64,000 nt of DNA, from contig NC_014655.1 in assembly GCF_000166395.1 (NCBI RefSeq), positions 1,488,001 through 1,552,000 of the forward strand, written 5' to 3'. Every line of letters begins with the position of its first letter. Within the stretch, counting starts at the first letter, position 1. The DNA comes from Leadbetterella byssophila DSM 17132. Lineage in GTDB: Bacteria > Bacteroidota > Bacteroidia > Cytophagales > Spirosomataceae. The notes below the pieces were generated by a model that was given only the letters and a program-made list of their open reading frames with translations, was not told the DNA's origin and ran no database searches. Positions 18,193-25,791 of the stretch are shown here, in pieces. The position numbers and the translations under genes are program-made.

Positions 18193-18747
18193 ATGAAGGT
18201 TACTAGAAAATCCGCGATAAAAACATTAGGATTAATAGGATTTAGTGCAAACGTACTCGGAAATAATAAAGAAGAGTTCTCAGCATTCAGAGAAGAGTTT
18301 AAGGTGGCTTGGCGAAGTTCCAGAAAATACACCCTAGAACTTTATAATCAAATGCCGGAAAAACTCATGGATTATAAATATACTCCGGAATCATTTTCAT
18401 GGAGGACTCAATTTGTGCATTGTATCATTTTCAATGCAGCGCAATTAGCCATGCGCTGTGAAATTCATGACCCTTTTGATGAGCGTACTCTTAAAGCGGG
18501 ACATTGGAAAAGCAGGAAGAAAAAGCAATTAGAGGCTGATCTCCATGAGTTTTACGATTGGGTAGAAAAAACAGTAGATACTTTACCTGATGAAAAACTG
18601 AAGGAGATGACCTCCTTCGGGTCTGAAGACATTCCCGTTTGGAGATTATTTTATGCATTAGAAAATCACATTATACATCACAGAGGCCAGGCGGTTTGTT
18701 ATCTTAGACTTAATGGGATTACGCCTATCGGCTATGTGGGCTGGTAA
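18193..18747 (+). CDS. DinB-family four-helix metalloprotein
   Basis: 184 residues. After an N-terminal segment MKVTRKSAIKTLGLIGFSANVLG, which resembles a Tat-like or weak export signal, the body shows the DinB/YfiT layout. There is a His in RTQFVHCIIFNAAQL (near 75) and the paired C-terminal His in ALENHIIHHRGQAVCYLRLNG (near 157-162), which together would bind a divalent metal. Members are thiol-transferases or have unknown roles. It is followed after 5 bases by a membrane protein gene, likely in one operon. Export would be unusual for the family, so the signal reading is tentative. Confidence 0.8.
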   Translation: MKVTRKSAIKTLGLIGFSANVLGNNKEEFSAFREEFKVAWRSSRKYTLELYNQMPEKLMDYKYTPESFSWRTQFVHCIIFNAAQLAMRCEIHDPFDERTLKAGHWKSRKKKQLEADLHEFYDWVEKTVDTLPDEKLKEMTSFGSEDIPVWRLFYALENHIIHHRGQAVCYLRLNGITPIGYVGW

Positions 18748-18752
18748 AAAAT

Positions 18753-19418
18753 ATGCAACCTTCCATAGAACTTTTCGGAATACGAATTGATGAGCCGGTA
18801 ACCACCGCTACCGACTTACTAGTAGGCATTACCTGCCTTATTTGTGCATTCAAACTAAAAAAACTAGTTCGGACTTTATGGATACATAAAGCCATATTTT
18901 GGTATTTCCTACTAATGGGGCTTGCCACCATTATGGGAGGTCTGATGGGGCATGGATTTTTATATGTGTTAGGGTTCTATTGGAAGTTACCCGGATGGTT
19001 CCTGAGCATGATTGCTGTAAATCTTTTGGAAAGGGTGATGATACATTTTAGTGCTACAGAGCTTAGTCCAAAAATGCTCCGGTTCTTTTCCATATTTAAT
19101 CTGGTGGAGCTAGGCTTCTTTATGCTGATGGCTTTTGGAACTCTAAATTTTCTATATGTCCAAATCCATTCCACTTATGGTTTCTTAGTAGTAGTATTTA
19201 GTTTTTGTGTATATAACTACCGGAGAGGACATCACCCGGAAATCATGAAAAACATGATGTGGGGGGTCTTTTGGATATTTATATGTGCAGTAGTTTTTGT
19301 GGGAAAGTTAAGTATCAGCATCTGGTTCAATCATGCTGATCTAGCACATACGTTTATGTTCATTGGAGCCCTATATTTTTACAAGGGCTCAAAAGGTATA
19401 TTAAAAAGCCCGGAATAA
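18753..19418 (+). CDS. Six- to seven-TM membrane protein of unknown function
   Basis: 221 residues. Hydrophobic helices occur near 17-35, 47-75, 80-96, 110-132, 135-152, 164-185 and 190-210, with conserved-looking His in MGHGFLYVLG, HHPEIMKNMM and NHADLAHTFMF. I do not recognise the family with confidence. Its last codons (SPE and stop) form the left half of a terminator hairpin (19407-19425) that an insertion sequence has entered. The hairpin now lacks its T run, so transcripts of this operon may read into the element. Likely co-transcribed with the DinB-family gene. Confidence 0.75.
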   Translation: MQPSIELFGIRIDEPVTTATDLLVGITCLICAFKLKKLVRTLWIHKAIFWYFLLMGLATIMGGLMGHGFLYVLGFYWKLPGWFLSMIAVNLLERVMIHFSATELSPKMLRFFSIFNLVELGFFMLMAFGTLNFLYVQIHSTYGFLVVVFSFCVYNYRRGHHPEIMKNMMWGVFWIFICAVVFVGKLSISIWFNHADLAHTFMFIGALYFYKGSKGILKSPE

Positions 19419-19425
19419 CCGGGCT
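19407..19425 (+). repeat. Left copy of 19-bp target-site duplication of the insertion sequence
   Basis: AGCCCGGAATAACCGGGCT is repeated in the same orientation at 21167-21185. The loop AATAA is asymmetric, so the pair is a direct repeat, not inverted ends. It covers the final codons and stop of the upstream gene and the stem of the host terminator. The flanking bases differ (A before and C after here), fixing the repeat at 19 bp. Confidence 0.85.
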
Positions 19426-19442
19426 CTTGAGTTTGGTTATTT

Positions 19443-19523
19443 ACTAGATATTAAAAAAAAAGTGCGTCAGATTTTGATTTGTCGCATTTTTTTGTGAGAT
19501 TTATATCTAGTTACACGACTAGA
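19443..19523 (+). promoter_or_regulatory. Alternative hairpins in the leader of the insertion sequence gene
   Basis: ACTAGATAT (19443-19451) pairs with ATATCTAGT (19503-19511); inside it the A run and TGCG pair with CGCA and the T run (19453-19466 with 19483-19493). The right arm's TCTAGT (19506-19511) can instead pair with ACTAGA (19518-19523), a hairpin ending two bases before the ATG at 19525. The two folds are mutually exclusive. Such leaders are known in other IS to reduce translation from outside transcripts; here that role is inferred. Confidence 0.6.
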
Positions 19524-19524
19524 C

Positions 19525-19731
19525 ATGGGATATCCGACGAAAATTCAATTAATTAAGAGAGCCAAGAGTGAGCAGTGGTACGTAAATTTTCCTGCTGCTG
19601 TTGCGCAAGCCATAGAGTTCCAGCAAGGAGAAGTGGTGGAATGGGTGATTGACGATCATCAACGTTTGGTTCTACAGCGTAGTGACGACTCTGTAAAAGA
19701 GCTTAAAAAAAAACTCCCAAGGAAGGTCTAA
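19525..19731 (+). CDS. AbrB/MazE-like DNA-binding domain, upstream frame of the transposase
   Basis: 68 residues if translated without a shift. The sequence KIQLIKRAKSEQWYVNFPAA followed by a V-A-Q-A-I, E-F-Q-Q-G-E-V-V-E-W pattern and RLVLQR is the swapped-hairpin SpoVT-AbrB fold seen in MazE-type antitoxins and regulators. No toxin gene is adjacent; the only partner is the transposase, whose frame opens 24 bases before this stop. The run of nine A at 19705-19713 encodes KKK and would move ribosomes into the transposase frame by -1. Alone, the short product may act as a DNA-binding regulator of transposition, as the short frames of some other IS do. Confidence 0.85.
   Translation: MGYPTKIQLIKRAKSEQWYVNFPAAVAQAIEFQQGEVVEWVIDDHQRLVLQRSDDSVKELKKKLPRKV
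19705..19713 (+). other. Probable programmed -1 frameshift or transcriptional slippage site
   Basis: CTTAAAAAAAAACTCCC contains nine A in the overlap of two frames. The 0 frame ends at 19729-19731; the -1 frame opens just after a stop at 19704-19706 and runs to 21155 without an ATG before 19857. A -1 shift gives KKK-TPKEGLICSFRELF, fusing the AbrB domain to the transposase. Confidence 0.75.
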
Positions 19732-21155
19732 TTTGTTCTTTTCGGGAATTATTTGAAAAGTGCTTACCAGCGTTTAATCAACTTAGAACCTTTGAGCGAG
19801 CTCGGACTCTTGCTTTAGGTGTTTTATCGTGTGTTGGCCGATGTACTATTACGGGAATGGTAACGGCCAGTGGTGCTCAGTTCTTGGACTGGTCGGCTAC
19901 CTATCGCCTTTTTAAGGGCAGCCGAATGAATATGAGCAAGATATTTGGCTGTATACGCAAAGAAGTAGTACTTACTAACGGTTGGGAGCATCCTTATATT
20001 TATGCTCATATGGACGATACATTACTACGTAAACGAGGAAAGAAAATCTTCGGAACGGGTTGGATGCGTGATCCACTTGGTCCGCCATTTAGCAGTAATT
20101 TTGTGTGGGGGCAGCGTTTTATTCAAGTGTCTTTATCGCTACTAGAAAAGGGAGTGTTTGGGCCTTCTCGAGCAATTCCTGTTGACTTTACCCATTGTCC
20201 ACCAGTAAAAAAGCCTACTAAAGGCGCTGACGAGCAAACCACAGCTACTTTTTTGCAACAACACAAGAAAGAGAAGATGAGTGCAGTAGGTCTGCAGCGT
20301 ATCCTCTCTCTGAGAGAAGATTTAAATGCGGACGGTTTTTCTAATAAGAAAGTGGTGTTAAGTGTTGATGGTAGTTACACCAACGAAACGGTAATAAAAA
20401 AGCTGCCAGCCGGAGTGGAATTAATAGGGAGAATAAGAAAAGATGCAAAGCTATTTTCTCCTGCCGAAGTAAAAATAAATCAAAGGGGAAGAAAACCTTA
20501 TTTTGGAAGAGAGTTACCTACACCAGAACAAATACGGCAAAGTCCAGAAATACCATACCAAAAGATAGAAGCATGGGCAGCAGGTAAAAAACGAGTCTTT
20601 GAGGTGAAAACACTAAAAAATGTTAGGTGGAGGAAATCCGGGGAGCGAAACCTGATGCTAGTCATTATTCGTCCAGTTAGTTACCGACTTACAAAAAGCT
20701 CCAAATTACTTTACCGAAACCCTGCCTATCTAATTTCTACCTCCCAGCATATAGATATCCAATTACTTGTACAGGCTTATATTAGAAGGTGGGAAATAGA
20801 GGTAGGCTTTCGTGATCAAAAAACATTGATCGGCTGCGGACAGGCACAAGTGCGTGAGAAAACAGCTGTCGAGAAAGTGCCCCAATTTATATCAGCATGT
20901 TACGCAATGATCTTACTGGCAGCTCACAAATCAAACGAAAAAAAATCGCAGCAACTTCCAGGAACTAAATGGTACAAAAACGCAAAAAGAAAAAGAATTA
21001 CCACAGGAGATTTACTCAATCGTGTGAGAATGGAAAACTGGCTTGAAAGTGTACAAATTAATTTAACCGACTTCGCAAAACTCCAACAAAAAATGGCAAA
21101 GTTGGGTAAAATCAACAATCCAGCAATCGAAGCTATATTTTACAACAGAAATTAG
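19710..21155 (+). CDS. DDE transposase, expressed by -1 frameshift from the AbrB frame
   Basis: The frame from 19710 reads TPKEGLICSFRELFEKCL, then LRTFERARTLALGVLSCVG, which matches the N-terminal helical region of IS4/IS701-type transposases. Starting at the first ATG (19857) would remove about 50 conserved residues. Catalytic DDE residues can be placed as Asp in IYAHMDDTLLRKRGKK, Asp in VVLSVDGSYTNETVI and Glu in YIRRWEIEVGFRDQKTLIG (the Y-R-E-K signature). The fused protein would be about 540 residues. It stops 11 bases before the element's right end and probably uses the duplicated host terminator (21167-21195) to end transcription. Confidence 0.88.
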   Translation, partial: KTPKEGLICSFRELFEKCLPAFNQLRTFERARTLALGVLSCVGRCTITGMVTASGAQFLDWSATYRLFKGSRMNMSKIFGCIRKEVVLTNGWEHPYIYAHMDDTLLRKRGKKIFGTGWMRDPLGPPFSSNFVWGQRFIQVSLSLLEKGVFGPSRAIPVDFTHCPPVKKPTKGADEQTTATFLQQHKKEKMSAVGLQRILSLREDLNADGFSNKKVVLSVDGSYTNETVIKKLPAGVELIGRIRKDAKLFSPAEVKINQRGRKPYFGRELPTPEQIRQSPEIPYQKIEAWAAGKKRVFEVKTLKNVRWRKSGERNLMLVIIRPVSYRLTKSSKLLYRNPAYLISTSQHIDIQLLVQAYIRRWEIEVGFRDQKTLIGCGQAQVREKTAVEKVPQFISACYAMILLAAHKSNEKKSQQLPGTKWYKNAKRKRITTGDLLNRVRMENWLESVQINLTDFAKLQQKMAKLGKINNPAIEAIFYNRN

Positions 21156-21166
21156 CCAAAGAGGAG

Positions 21167-21185
21167 AGCCCGGAATAACCGGGCT
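21167..21185 (+). repeat. Right copy of the 19-bp target-site duplication
   Basis: Identical to 19407-19425. G precedes and T follows it, so only the 19 bp are shared. The hairpin stem AGCCCGG/CCGGGCT is intact in this copy. Confidence 0.85.
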
Positions 21186-21195
21186 TTAATTTTTT
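21167..21195 (+). terminator. Host terminator copy now serving the transposase
   Basis: The 7-bp stem AGCCCGG/CCGGGCT is followed on the plus strand by TTAATTTTTT. Before insertion this hairpin would have ended both convergent host genes; on the minus strand the T run it needs is now on the far side of the element. Confidence 0.75.
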
Positions 21196-22684
21196 ATACG
21201 TATTGCGACCACAAGGAATCTTCCAAATAGTCAACGATAGGCTCAGCATTATTATAATCTGAAAGATCAGTAGAAAGCTTCTTGATATCCATATGCATAT
21301 GCTTAACACAGTTACCATACAGATCCTTTCTAAATCCTTTCTCTACCATTTGATCCACATACTGTAAGTTTACCAAACGAGCGATTATTTTTCCTAATAC
21401 TACGGTTTGTCGTTGAACTAGAACTGTAGGCATTTCAAAATCCAAATGCTTTTTAAACATTGGAGCTACTCTGGAAGTTAGATCGAAAGAAGATAAATAC
21501 TCGGAGAAATTACTCACTTTGCTTTTCTTCATTTGTTTCACAATGATCTCAGAGATTTGAGTGTAAAGCATCTCATTTGAACCTTCGAAGATCTGGAATG
21601 GTCTACTGTCTACTATACCTCGACCACCTATGTGATCGATCTTGTAACCGCTAGAACCGGCTAATTGAACGCAAATTTGAGCAGATTCCTGCATCAAATC
21701 AGTCACTAGAGCCTTCATGCTATTGGCTTGAACTCCTTCAGCGGCTAAGTCATACTGAATTCCACTCATGTTTGAACTATGCGCGCACATTCCGGATGCA
21801 AGGGTATATGCAGCTTGAATTCTCGATAATTGGAAACGAACGGAATCCATCGCGATAAGGGGCTGTCCACCTACTTTTCTTTTTGTAGTATGTGCTAAGG
21901 CTTCATCTAACATCCTTTGGATAAAGCCCATCCCCATTCCTGGGAACTGAAGTCTACTTCTGTGAAGTATATCCAGCATCATCTTTATCCCAGTGCTGGT
22001 CTGTTGTAATTTCTGATTTCCAGGCACCTGAACATCAACGGTATTAAGTCCGTAAGGGATCATATACAGACCTAGGTTGTTGAAATAATGTTCAACTTTA
22101 ATCTTTTGTTCAGGCTTAGCATTATCCGTTACAAAGAATTCCACATCTCTGGCAAGATCATTCTCTTGCAAACTTTTACGAGCCGCTATGATCCAAAAAT
22201 CCGCCATACCCGTCAATCCTTGCCAGTGCTTTACACCTTTGATTTTGTACCCTTCTTCTGTCTCAGTATAAGAAGTACGCATGTTTAATGCATCAGAACC
22301 ATAATCAGGCTCTGTGATCATAAGACCACCCATAGCCTTTTCTTCAACGAATTTCTGAAAAATTGGAGCTTGAATTTCCGGATTCCCGTACTTAGCTAAT
22401 GGCTCAAGAAAGAGTGCAATGTTAATACCGAAGGTTAGGGACAATGGTAAAGCTTCATAAGAAGCTGCTGACAATATACCGAGACATTCTTTCACTTCAG
22501 CACCTCTACCTCCGAATGCCTTTGGGATAGCAACTGAAAGTGGATTCATTTGCATTATTCCGTTCCAAACATTTTCAGGAAGACCGCGCTGAAGGCTTAA
22601 TTCATTTATATTGGACTCGTCATGAAACAAAGATTTTAACCGCTGTTTGAAACGGTTTATAAACACATCAAAATTTTCTGTCAT
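21194..22684 (-). CDS. Acyl-CoA dehydrogenase family flavoprotein
   Basis: 496 residues from the ATG at 22684; a -7 element at 22712-22719 lies between this ATG and an upstream in-frame ATG (22756), excluding the longer start. The ACAD layout is visible: the FAD-binding loop GLMITEPDYGSDALNMRTSY (about 140-160), the beta-domain GVKHWQGLTGMADFWIIAARK, then helices with GVQANSMKALVTDLMQ and the GGRGIVDSRPFQIFEGSNEM loop (about 375-395) that holds FAD. It oxidises an acyl-CoA at the alpha-beta bond; the chain preference is unknown. It is monocistronic, and its former terminator was split by the insertion sequence. Confidence 0.9.
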   Translation of the reverse strand: MTENFDVFINRFKQRLKSLFHDESNINELSLQRGLPENVWNGIMQMNPLSVAIPKAFGGRGAEVKECLGILSAASYEALPLSLTFGINIALFLEPLAKYGNPEIQAPIFQKFVEEKAMGGLMITEPDYGSDALNMRTSYTETEEGYKIKGVKHWQGLTGMADFWIIAARKSLQENDLARDVEFFVTDNAKPEQKIKVEHYFNNLGLYMIPYGLNTVDVQVPGNQKLQQTSTGIKMMLDILHRSRLQFPGMGMGFIQRMLDEALAHTTKRKVGGQPLIAMDSVRFQLSRIQAAYTLASGMCAHSSNMSGIQYDLAAEGVQANSMKALVTDLMQESAQICVQLAGSSGYKIDHIGGRGIVDSRPFQIFEGSNEMLYTQISEIIVKQMKKSKVSNFSEYLSSFDLTSRVAPMFKKHLDFEMPTVLVQRQTVVLGKIIARLVNLQYVDQMVEKGFRKDLYGNCVKHMHMDIKKLSTDLSDYNNAEPIVDYLEDSLWSQYV

Positions 22685-22711
22685 TTTTATTTTTAATACT
22701 GAAAAATCATA

Positions 22712-22719
22712 CAAAGGTA
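22712..22719 (-). promoter_or_regulatory. -7 promoter element of the acyl-CoA dehydrogenase gene
   Basis: The minus strand reads TACCTTTG (TAnnTTTG) 27 bases upstream of the ATG at 22684 and downstream of the alternative ATG at 22756, so it also decides the start. Confidence 0.55.
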
Positions 22720-22908
22720 GGATTTTGAAATGAATATAAATTATGATAGCAGTCATAAATGTAAATAATTGTAAAAATAGATGTTATAAATACTCAAATG
22801 AGCTTAAAACACCCTTTTATTCCCCAAAAAATGGGATATTACATCAGGGAAGCCTTACCTGTTTTTGACCATAAAAAAACTGAATAATTCTATATGATAG
22901 TTCATGCT

Positions 22909-24765
22909 TTAGAAGGAGTATTTCAGTTGGACTCTAAAATCTGACTTCACAGTACCTGGCAGCTCATCCCATCCTGATCCAAGATTTCTATCTAATCTAC
23001 TCTGAGCAAATTTTACCCAAACATCCATGTTTTTGAGCAAAGGTCTTTTCACCAGGACATAATACCTGATTCCCTCTCCATAGTATGCCGGAAAAGAGGT
23101 GGCATACAATACATCATTTTCATAGATATATACCCTATTTTCATAGGAAGGAGCATGCAAATAGGCGCATCGGAGTTTCCACTTCCATTTACCTGTACTG
23201 CCTTCAAAATCATTTGCCCAGGCCCAGCCATCTCCAGAGACTGCTCTCCAGGCCCATTGACTTTGGACTTTCCAATCCTTAAAAAAAATCCAATCCACTC
23301 TTAGTCCCGCTCCTTTGGATAACCCGTATTTCTCCCTCCATTGAGCCTTAAACGTCAAAGTTTTTCTAGGTTTATACCAAAGTTTCAACGAATAATCTCT
23401 CCCTTCTGATGGATGAGAAATTCCAAATTTCAACCAAGGAAATTGGTAAAGGTCATAGTGCCCCTGCAATTCCCAATGTCTTCTAAACCTATATTTCCAC
23501 CCCAAAAATTGGCCTCTTTCATTTATAGGTGTACTATTCTCAGAAAATGCATCCCCAAAAAGAGTGGTAAATCTTGCAGGATAATTCCTATAGACCAAGC
23601 TGACATCCAGTTCCCGGCCTATGGTGGCAGACAGACCAACTACACCAGCAAGTGCTTCAGAATACGCTATTTCACTAAAAAGGGTATAGTTTGCCCCTCC
23701 ATAGTTGCCTTGTAGGGATAGTATTTGGTGGTGTTTACCTTGAAAAGAGAAATAATTGTAAAGTGCATCTCGCTTCCGAAATACCTTATCAAAATGAGTC
23801 TCCATATATGCCATACCTAAAGTCGAGTTTTTCAATCTCCTCTTTATTGATGTACCCCAAACTTGCTCCTTAACATTATCCTTTTTACCTATCTCATTCT
23901 CTGTCCTATGCAAACCGGAGGTCACCAGTGAAGTAAAGTTTTCTCCATCCAGATTGGCATCCCTGAATTGATGGGAGTAGAAAAAAGACAACTCCATATT
24001 CTTAAACTCAGAGTTTAGTGCCATCCCTCTGAAACCAAGATCTTCTGAAAGCGACTGAAAGGGACGAAAACCTAAATCACCCTTCTTGACTCCTAAGACG
24101 GGCTCACTTCCTTTACCCAGGGAAAAACCTCCGGAAGAGACCAAACCTTGTCCCCACTGAAAACTGTAATTCCCTAAAATCACCTGTTTAAGGGGTCCTA
24201 GGTTTTTCCATTGTAAGGTAATAAGGTAATGGTCAAACATGTCCTTCTCTCCCGGATCCTTTTCCATAAGGAAAGCCAAAGAAAACCTATCCCTATTTAC
24301 CCATTTGTATCTCAAATGTTGTCTTAATCGATCTCCTCCGAATTCATCTTCAAGAAAACCTTTGGACTTTTCAAGCGTAAAATCTGTACGATACAAAAGG
24401 AAATGAGACTCACTTCCTCCTGCTGCTAAGTTTGAAGATACTTTAACTATGGGAGCCAATTTCCTTAATATATCTAGACTCAAAGAAGGGATGACCTGTA
24501 ATTCGTATATACTTAGAAAGTGACCGTACTTCTCTCTATGTATTAATATATCTTCCACTTGCCTAACATTTAAAAAAGACAAGGACATCAACTCATCTCT
24601 GCTCACCTTATTCAAATCCAAGGGCTCCTGGATCAAAGCGTACAGATCTTCCAATTTCCTTTCCAAATTTTCGTCGCCCCAGCCTTCCTTCCATTCTTCC
24701 GGAATTTCTTGGGAGTAGCAGGTATAAGACATCCATAGGAAGAGTATACTAATCCACTTTTTCAT
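22909..24765 (-). CDS. Helix-hairpin-helix protein with C-terminal outer-membrane barrel
   Basis: 618 residues from the ATG at 24765, giving the signal MKKWISILFLWMSYTCYSQ. Residues about 45-115 contain two ComEA-type helix-hairpin-helix repeats: LDLNKVSRDELMSLSFLNVR followed by IYELQVIPSLSLDILRKL. The remaining about 500 residues are amphipathic beta strands with many Trp/Tyr and end in FRVQLKYSF, an outer-membrane terminal Phe. The combination suggests DNA or peptidoglycan contact in the periplasm by a barrel protein, for example in DNA uptake, but no experiment-based family function is known to me. It overlaps the upstream gene by 17 bases. Confidence 0.8.
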   Translation of the reverse strand: MKKWISILFLWMSYTCYSQEIPEEWKEGWGDENLERKLEDLYALIQEPLDLNKVSRDELMSLSFLNVRQVEDILIHREKYGHFLSIYELQVIPSLSLDILRKLAPIVKVSSNLAAGGSESHFLLYRTDFTLEKSKGFLEDEFGGDRLRQHLRYKWVNRDRFSLAFLMEKDPGEKDMFDHYLITLQWKNLGPLKQVILGNYSFQWGQGLVSSGGFSLGKGSEPVLGVKKGDLGFRPFQSLSEDLGFRGMALNSEFKNMELSFFYSHQFRDANLDGENFTSLVTSGLHRTENEIGKKDNVKEQVWGTSIKRRLKNSTLGMAYMETHFDKVFRKRDALYNYFSFQGKHHQILSLQGNYGGANYTLFSEIAYSEALAGVVGLSATIGRELDVSLVYRNYPARFTTLFGDAFSENSTPINERGQFLGWKYRFRRHWELQGHYDLYQFPWLKFGISHPSEGRDYSLKLWYKPRKTLTFKAQWREKYGLSKGAGLRVDWIFFKDWKVQSQWAWRAVSGDGWAWANDFEGSTGKWKWKLRCAYLHAPSYENRVYIYENDVLYATSFPAYYGEGIRYYVLVKRPLLKNMDVWVKFAQSRLDRNLGSGWDELPGTVKSDFRVQLKYSF

Positions 24766-25450
24766 ATCGAACAAATGCTCCGTGTGAAAATGCTGTATAA
24801 GGATGATTCTTAACTCCATACCCCCAAGTAATGGGATACGAATTCAAAGAAATGCCTATGGCAATAGCTCCGGGTGACATCATAAGAGACAAGCCTAACA
24901 TCTCCGTATGACGATATTGAAATAATACCAGACCTGTACCTCTCTCCTTAAATGCTGTTTCTGTATAAATGTTCCATTTCTTCCCAAAACCCATGGATAA
25001 AAATGGACTCACCTTCTTATCGTATATGTACCAACCCAATCTCAGCCCTTTTTTCGGTTTAGCTTGCATTCCTACAGCCCAAGGCCACTCCCATTTTGTA
25101 AATTCATCTTGCACCATGACCTGTTGAATTTGTATCCTTGCCCCCATATCCACCCAGCTTTCTTCATAGGCCAATCCCAAAGAACTACCCACCTCCCTGT
25201 ATAAGGCATCTCCAAAATGAAACATGCCCAATTCCCAAGGAATGGACCTCATCATTCCACCCCTATTCACTGCTAAAGATTGAGTACCACTAACGGGCAA
25301 CCACCAATGCACCTTAAAATCCCAATAGGGCTCCTTTTCCTGCACTAGTAAAACCGGATTTTCTTTTCCATTAAACAAGGCTAACATAGGATCTCTCTGT
25401 GCCCCGGCATACCCGGAGCACAGAAGTAATCCCATCCATAGATACTTCAT
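24749..25450 (-). CDS. Exported protein of unknown function coupled to the HHH-barrel gene
   Basis: 233 residues with a signal peptide (MKYLWMGLLLCSGYAGA). The mature part is rich in aromatic residues and Gly with alternating strands, and ends GAFVRYEKVD; it resembles a small barrel or a barrel-associated protein. It overlaps the downstream HHH-barrel gene by 17 bases and is the first gene of the pair, so the two products probably act together in the envelope. I recognise no catalytic motif. Confidence 0.7.
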   Translation of the reverse strand: MKYLWMGLLLCSGYAGAQRDPMLALFNGKENPVLLVQEKEPYWDFKVHWWLPVSGTQSLAVNRGGMMRSIPWELGMFHFGDALYREVGSSLGLAYEESWVDMGARIQIQQVMVQDEFTKWEWPWAVGMQAKPKKGLRLGWYIYDKKVSPFLSMGFGKKWNIYTETAFKERGTGLVLFQYRHTEMLGLSLMMSPGAIAIGISLNSYPITWGYGVKNHPYTAFSHGAFVRYEKVD

Positions 25451-25579
25451 GTTTGTGTGGATTTAGGATACTAAAATAGGAAGGGTGAAGAGATGAAATA
25501 TTATCTGGAAATCAGCCCGATACTAAGATTATCTGAGAATAAAAAATCCATCAGAATAATTCATCTGATGAAAGGAAAG

Positions 25580-25587
25580 TATATTTG
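25580..25587 (+). promoter_or_regulatory. -7 promoter element that fixes the start of the small membrane protein
   Basis: TATATTTG overlaps a possible TTG start at 25585, so translation must begin downstream, at the ATG at 25603. The leader would be about 10 nt. Confidence 0.55.
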
Positions 25588-25602
25588 AAAAAAAGTAGAG
25601 AT

Positions 25603-25791
25603 ATGGATTTGAGAACCCCAACCCTTATAGTTTTAGCTGCAGTGATTTTAGGATTTTATCTTAATTACAGCAAGGGGATGACTTGGCAAGAAAACGTGGA
25701 AAATATGAGTAGCTGGGAGAAGGTACTCACCTATTTGGGTGCTTATGTAGTACTGTTGATATGGAAGAACAGAAAGAAGATTAATCCCTAA
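25603..25791 (+). CDS. Small membrane protein, 62 residues
   Basis: From the ATG at 25603 the product is 62 residues with one hydrophobic helix near the N-terminus (LIVLAAVILGFYLNYS) and a second near the C-terminus (VLTYLGAYVVLLIWK), followed by a basic tail KNRKKINP. An alternative TTG start at 25585 lies inside the promoter element and is unlikely. The gene is convergent with ktrA and overlaps its 3' end by 11 bases. No family recognised. Confidence 0.65.
   Translation: MDLRTPTLIVLAAVILGFYLNYSKGMTWQENVENMSSWEKVLTYLGAYVVLLIWKNRKKINP

Larger units (their letters stand above)
19426..21166 (+). mobile_element. Insertion sequence, 1741 bp, IS4/IS701-like, with AbrB-domain frameshift ORF
   Basis: The element is bounded by the 19-bp direct repeat. 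Its left end CTTGAGTTTGGTTATTTACT and the reverse complement of the right end (CTCCTCTTTGGCTAATTTCT) match at 13 of 20 positions, including TTTGG at 7-11, giving imperfect terminal inverted repeats. It holds a structured leader (19443-19523), a small AbrB-like frame (19525-19731), a nine-A slippery run (19705-19713) and a DDE transposase frame (to 21155). The transposase frame has no disabling change, so the element may be active. Exact IS family naming needs a database comparison. Confidence 0.9.

Noticed and set aside
19525-19731. AbrB/MazE-like gene as the antitoxin of a toxin-antitoxin pair
   Set aside because: No toxin-sized gene is adjacent and the frame lies inside the insertion sequence, joined to the transposase at the A run.
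19407-21185. The 19-bp repeats as the insertion sequence's own inverted ends
   Set aside because: The loop AATAA is in the same orientation in both copies, so they are direct repeats, and the left copy encodes the last residues of the host gene.
22798-22887. 29-codon frame starting MSLKHPFIPQKMGYYI
   Set aside because: Too short, no promoter element or family match in the 224-base gap; probably chance.
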